Below, piece after piece: positions 40,053-43,504 of a DNA stretch of 43,504 nt; position 1 is the first letter of the stretch, and every line of letters begins with the position of its first letter. The notes below the pieces were generated by a model. That model worked only from the letters and a program-made list of their open reading frames with translations, was not told the origin of the DNA and searched no databases. The DNA lies in the IMG/VR virus record IMGVR_UViG_3300049048_000153, positions 1 to 43,504 of that record, one strand, 5' to 3'. The position numbers were made by a program, and so were the translations under genes. This DNA comes from a virus.

Positions 40053-41028
40053 GATTAAAGACTTATTATTTCTAATATATCTAACAAATTATAATGTTAA
40101 GGAAATATATTATGCAATTGACACAAATCAACTAACTGATGTTAAGAAGTATGTTAATTCATTTTTGAAAAAGAAAAATGAAAATGCAAAGTTCACTACT
40201 TCAACAATAGATATTACCATCAAGAAAGCTGTAAAGGAGGCAGAATATTGCTTTGATTCTCTTAGGTATTTTGATATTAAAGCAATACCATATTTTTCTC
40301 ATAGCTATCCTGAAAACCTGCGTAAAATAAGCAATCCCCCTCCTATTTTATTCGTTAAGGGCATTTTTTCAAATAACATTTTTGCAGCCGTTGTTGGCTC
40401 AAGAGAAACTTCAAAGTATGCCCAAGAAAATACAAAAAATGTGGTTGAAGTTCTTAAATCAAAAAATTATGGTATTGTTTCCGGCTTAGCTAGTGGTATA
40501 GATACTATGGCGCATAAGTCAGCCTTAGAAATGGATTGTTATACAATAGCAGTTTTACCAAATTCTTTAGATTCCATTTACCCTAAAGAAAACATGAGGT
40601 TAGCATCCGAAATTATTGATCACGGAGGAGCCCTTGTTACTGAAATACCTTTAGGAATAAACTTAGGTAAGCAAAGCTTTATTGAAAGAAATAGAATTCA
40701 AACTGGCTTGTCAAATATTGTAATTCCTGTTGAGATGGGAGTTAAATCAGGGACAATGCATACAGTCAATTTTTGCAAACAACAGAAAAAGAAACTTTTC
40801 TTATTTCAACCGAAAGTTGAATATAGGAATTTACCGAACTACCAAGGTATTAATTATTTAATTGATGAACAGGTTAAGAAGAAGAATGATTTAGTCGTTG
40901 TTGTGAAATCTATAAATGATTTTGAAATAAAATTAGAACATAACGATATAGTTTCGATAAAAGGACCTAATTATAAATCGATAACCGACAAGGATAATGA
41001 TGGATCACAATTGAACATATTTCAATAA
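40045..41028 (+). CDS. ShosA-like DprA-family protein (antitoxin)
   Basis: A 327-aa protein of the DprA/Smf SLOG superfamily: VVGSRETS (116-123), SGLASGIDTMAHKSAL (146-161), FIERNRIQTGLS (212-223) and KSGTMHT are the nucleotide/ssDNA-binding motifs. It lacks extra C-terminal winged-helix content of housekeeping DprA, and A+T content equals its partner. It overlaps the PRTase gene by 8 bases, so production is coupled. In ShosTA this partner neutralises the toxin. Host DprA in transformation is the alternative, but the pairing argues against it. Confidence 0.78.
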   Translation: MPEIKDLLFLIYLTNYNVKEIYYAIDTNQLTDVKKYVNSFLKKKNENAKFTTSTIDITIKKAVKEAEYCFDSLRYFDIKAIPYFSHSYPENLRKISNPPPILFVKGIFSNNIFAAVVGSRETSKYAQENTKNVVEVLKSKNYGIVSGLASGIDTMAHKSALEMDCYTIAVLPNSLDSIYPKENMRLASEIIDHGGALVTEIPLGINLGKQSFIERNRIQTGLSNIVIPVEMGVKSGTMHTVNFCKQQKKKLFLFQPKVEYRNLPNYQGINYLIDEQVKKKNDLVVVVKSINDFEIKLEHNDIVSIKGPNYKSITDKDNDGSQLNIFQ

Positions 41029-41048
41029 GCTAGGTATTTTTATTTCTT

Positions 41049-42395
41049 ATGGAAGCCATCCGAACCCTCCGCCTGGATAAGAAGAACAGCAAAGGATACT
41101 GCCCAATCCGGATCACCTGCTACTTTGAAGGCAAGCGCGTGTTTCTTTCCCCAGGCATATCCGTGGAGGAGAAGAACTGGGATGATGAAAAGAAGAAAGT
41201 CAAGTCCAAAGATCCGGCTCCCCTGCACAAAAACCAGATTCTGGACCGCTGGGAGCAGGCTGCCAATGACGTACGCTACCTGGCCACTGCTGCCAATCAG
41301 CAGCTAAGCGTAGAAGAATTCAAAAAGCGGGTGGAGGTAAAGTACGCCGAATTGTCGGCCGGCCCCTCTCCTGCTCCACCAGTGCCTGATCCGAAAGGCC
41401 CCGACTTCTTTTCCCTCTATGATCAGTTCTTAACTGCCAAAGCCAAAGAGATTTCTCCTGTAACAAAAAAGCGTATTGCTCCTTCCACGATTGTTAGCTT
41501 GGATGGCACCCGTCAGCGCCTACTCCATTTTGCCACAGTCAAGCACCGGGAGCTCACACTGGAAGGTATGGATCTGAAGTTCTACAATGCTTTCCGTGAT
41601 TATGTGTTGAATGAGGCGCCCATGCCCGATGGCAGCAAAGGGCAGAGTGTAAACAATTTCGGAAAGCACATCCGCCACCTGAAAACCTTCCTCACCTGGT
41701 GTGAGGATCAGGAGCTGGCTGTAAATCTTAAATACCGCAAATTCGATGCTCCAGAATCGTACGTAGGCGTAGACAGCCTATTTCCCCACGAAGTCAGAAA
41801 GCTATACGACTTCGACTTCAATACGGATGAAGTGAAGAAATACATCCTGGATACATCAAGAAGAAAATTCGGTAAGGCGCTCAACCGGCTTCAGCTGGAG
41901 CAGAGGTTGCAGCTGCTGGGTGAATGCCGGGACGCCTTTCTGTTTGGCTGCTCCACTGGCCTATCCATTTCAGATGCCTTTGCTGTGAAAGAAGCTACGC
42001 ACGTGCGCAATGGCTTAATCATCATTCCTCGCACCAAGACTTCCAACGAATGCTATATCCCACTAGTAGATGATGATCTGTTCCGGGCGCAGTACTTTAT
42101 TGATAAGTACCGAGAGAAGCAGAAGACCTGCATCCCCGTCATCCGTGACATCAATAAGCACCTGAAGGATATTGCCCACCTGGTAGGAATCGGAATCAGC
42201 CGACTCAACCTCTCTTATAAGATTGCCAGAAAGACCTACGTGACCAATAAAGTGTACCAGGGAGTACCTACTCGACTGATTATGCAGTCAACCGGCCACA
42301 AGACGGAAGCGGCATTCAATCGGTATCTGGGTGTGGATGTGGAGGAGCTGAAGCGACAATTCCAACTTATAAGTAACAAACAGAAAGTAGCATAA
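41049..42395 (+). CDS. Tyrosine-recombinase integrase (Bacteroidota type)
   Basis: A 448-aa enzyme with an arm-binding domain (AIRTLRLDKKNSKGYCPIRI, residues 3-22), SAM-like core-binding domain (about 115-225) and a catalytic domain (about 260-440). The Arg I box reads CSTGLSISDA, with Ser at the canonical Arg position, as in IntDOT-like enzymes of this phylum; box II has KT-x-NECYIP; the HxxR box reads KIARKT; STGHK and Tyr in NRYLGV close the active site. It integrates and excises the prophage. The 20-base gap from the DprA-like gene indicates co-transcription is possible. Confidence 0.92.
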   Translation: MEAIRTLRLDKKNSKGYCPIRITCYFEGKRVFLSPGISVEEKNWDDEKKKVKSKDPAPLHKNQILDRWEQAANDVRYLATAANQQLSVEEFKKRVEVKYAELSAGPSPAPPVPDPKGPDFFSLYDQFLTAKAKEISPVTKKRIAPSTIVSLDGTRQRLLHFATVKHRELTLEGMDLKFYNAFRDYVLNEAPMPDGSKGQSVNNFGKHIRHLKTFLTWCEDQELAVNLKYRKFDAPESYVGVDSLFPHEVRKLYDFDFNTDEVKKYILDTSRRKFGKALNRLQLEQRLQLLGECRDAFLFGCSTGLSISDAFAVKEATHVRNGLIIIPRTKTSNECYIPLVDDDLFRAQYFIDKYREKQKTCIPVIRDINKHLKDIAHLVGIGISRLNLSYKIARKTYVTNKVYQGVPTRLIMQSTGHKTEAAFNRYLGVDVEELKRQFQLISNKQKVA

Positions 42396-42406
42396 TAACT
42401 AAGTTT

Positions 42407-43504
42407 ATGATTGATGGAGATACCTTACTCGAATTACACAAAATAAGACGTCAAGAAGAAACCGCATTCTTTTTACTTGATTCTCAGGATACTCAAATAG
42501 GAAAAAATGTGAAAGTAATTTATTCCTATCTGTTAGAAATGGCAGAAATAGTAACGAAAAACAGAGAAGTATTTAATAACTATGGCAACTTTGTTCAAAC
42601 CCTTTCGACATATTTAAAGCGATATAATTTTTTCATTGAGACGATTAAAAAATATTCTGCACCTGGTGGAGCACAGAAAAGCGAAATTGCAGATTTAGGC
42701 AGGCAAATAAGAAGTTTTATTCACGAACAGCTTGAATTTGATACTGGTAATGGGCTAGACTTCAACCCTCCCAATTTAATTGTTTTATACAATACTATAA
42801 AGAATCACATTCCAGCTTCCAATAATACTTTAGACAAACAATTAAAAGAGTTGACCCTCCTTCAGTCCCAATCATCAACTCTGAAAGATGATCTTTCGAA
42901 TTATGTACAAACTGCCAGGAGTTACGTTGAGGAATTAGGCAGAAAATCAAGTGAGATTGTAATTGCAGACTATGTTACGTTTTTCACTAATCAAGCTGAA
43001 AAGCATTCATCTTACAGTATCACTTTTACTTCAAAACGACCTTTCATACATCTTAAGCTGGGCCAATCTGAGAAATATTTACTGTCTGGCATCTTATTAA
43101 TGATTGGTACTATATTTTTTGCTTTTAACTATTTACTTGAGCCGAGGAATATAACAGTCCAAGAGCCAAGTTTATCCAATCATTATATATATATCTACTA
43201 TATCACTCGCTTATTAATTGTTTCTTTCGGAGTTTATTTAATATCATTCTGCTTCAAACAATTCTCAATTAATAAGCACTTGTACACAGTAAACAAACAC
43301 AGAGAAAACACATTGAATTCTTATAAACTATTTATTAGTAGTTTAGATAATGATGATCAAGCATTAAGGAACACTGTGATGGTTGAAGTTGCGAAATCAA
43401 TTTATGATATGGGCAGTACTGGATATCTCCCAGGACAAGGACAACAAGACAATTCTCCTTCTATCATCGAACTTACTAAGTTCGTAAGCGAACGAGGTAA
43501 ATAA
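42407..43504 (+). CDS. Two-TM coiled-coil protein of unknown function
   Basis: A 365-aa, A+T-rich gene 11 bases after the integrase. The N-terminal 220 residues are helical/coiled coil and soluble (LHKIRRQEETAFFLLDSQ..., LKELTLLQSQSSTLKDD). Two TM segments follow (about 226-246 and 265-287), then a short helical tail ending with the last codon of the window. Layout resembles membrane-anchored sensors or abortive-infection effectors, but no motif supports that. It may lie inside or just outside the right prophage end. Confidence 0.6.
   Translation: MIDGDTLLELHKIRRQEETAFFLLDSQDTQIGKNVKVIYSYLLEMAEIVTKNREVFNNYGNFVQTLSTYLKRYNFFIETIKKYSAPGGAQKSEIADLGRQIRSFIHEQLEFDTGNGLDFNPPNLIVLYNTIKNHIPASNNTLDKQLKELTLLQSQSSTLKDDLSNYVQTARSYVEELGRKSSEIVIADYVTFFTNQAEKHSSYSITFTSKRPFIHLKLGQSEKYLLSGILLMIGTIFFAFNYLLEPRNITVQEPSLSNHYIYIYYITRLLIVSFGVYLISFCFKQFSINKHLYTVNKHRENTLNSYKLFISSLDNDDQALRNTVMVEVAKSIYDMGSTGYLPGQGQQDNSPSIIELTKFVSERGK

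Overview
The window is an almost complete temperate siphovirus-type prophage (HK97-like head, long non-contractile tail) from a member of the Bacteroidota, probably Cytophagales. The host guess rests on the promoter style (TAnnTTTG boxes), the Bacteroidota-type tyrosine integrase, a DUF4468-like secreted protein and the overall gene repertoire; it is an inference. The backbone is moderately G+C rich. Several inserted genes (13316-14227, 19988-20272, 38829-41028, 42407-43504) are visibly A+T rich and look acquired. No tRNA, rRNA or CRISPR array is seen, and neither att site can be placed with confidence.

Layout. Positions 1-600: a small HTH-like gene of uncertain origin and the terminator of the lysis genes. 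603-2081 (minus): lysis module (spanin-like protein, T7-lysozyme-type amidase, holin). 2159-13060 (minus): secreted lyase-like protein, a small protein, tail fibre, 1094-aa tail protein and tape measure. 14357-15659: tail assembly chaperones with a -1 frameshift site, and the tail tube. 15671-19816: connector proteins, major capsid protein and prohead protease. 20273-24641: MuF-like protein, portal, large and small terminase. 24681-35509 (minus): replication and recombination genes (VRR-NUC, RepA-like ATPase, SF2 helicase, ASCH protein, ParB-like protein, Rad52/SSAP-like protein, GIY-YIG nuclease, HTH protein, many small proteins) in a tightly overlapped operon. 35659-36533: switch region with a 17-bp operator palindrome. 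36534-37259 (plus): CI-like S24 repressor. 37353-41028 (plus): lysogenic cargo, including a pair of paralogues flanking an ArsR-type regulator and a phosphoribosyltransferase + DprA pair resembling the ShosTA toxin-antitoxin/anti-phage system. 41049-42395 (plus): integrase. 42407-43504 (plus): unknown two-TM protein.

How the parts work together. The repressor probably acts at the 36477-36493 palindrome to silence the leftward early operon. Late genes seem to be driven by a phage-specific promoter found three times with identical geometry (AACGGGGAC, 19 bp, then a TAnnTTTG-like box), in front of small terminase, prohead protease and tape measure. Two of these three promoters carry, on their upstream side, a divergent plus-strand moron cassette built on the same template (shared hairpin and upstream region). 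The second cassette even carries a 30-codon piece of the MuF gene 3' end, which shows it moved as a block. A cluster of seven ACCATCA repeats with an A+T-rich inverted repeat lies next to the RepA-like ATPase and is the best candidate for a replication origin or a ParB-binding site.
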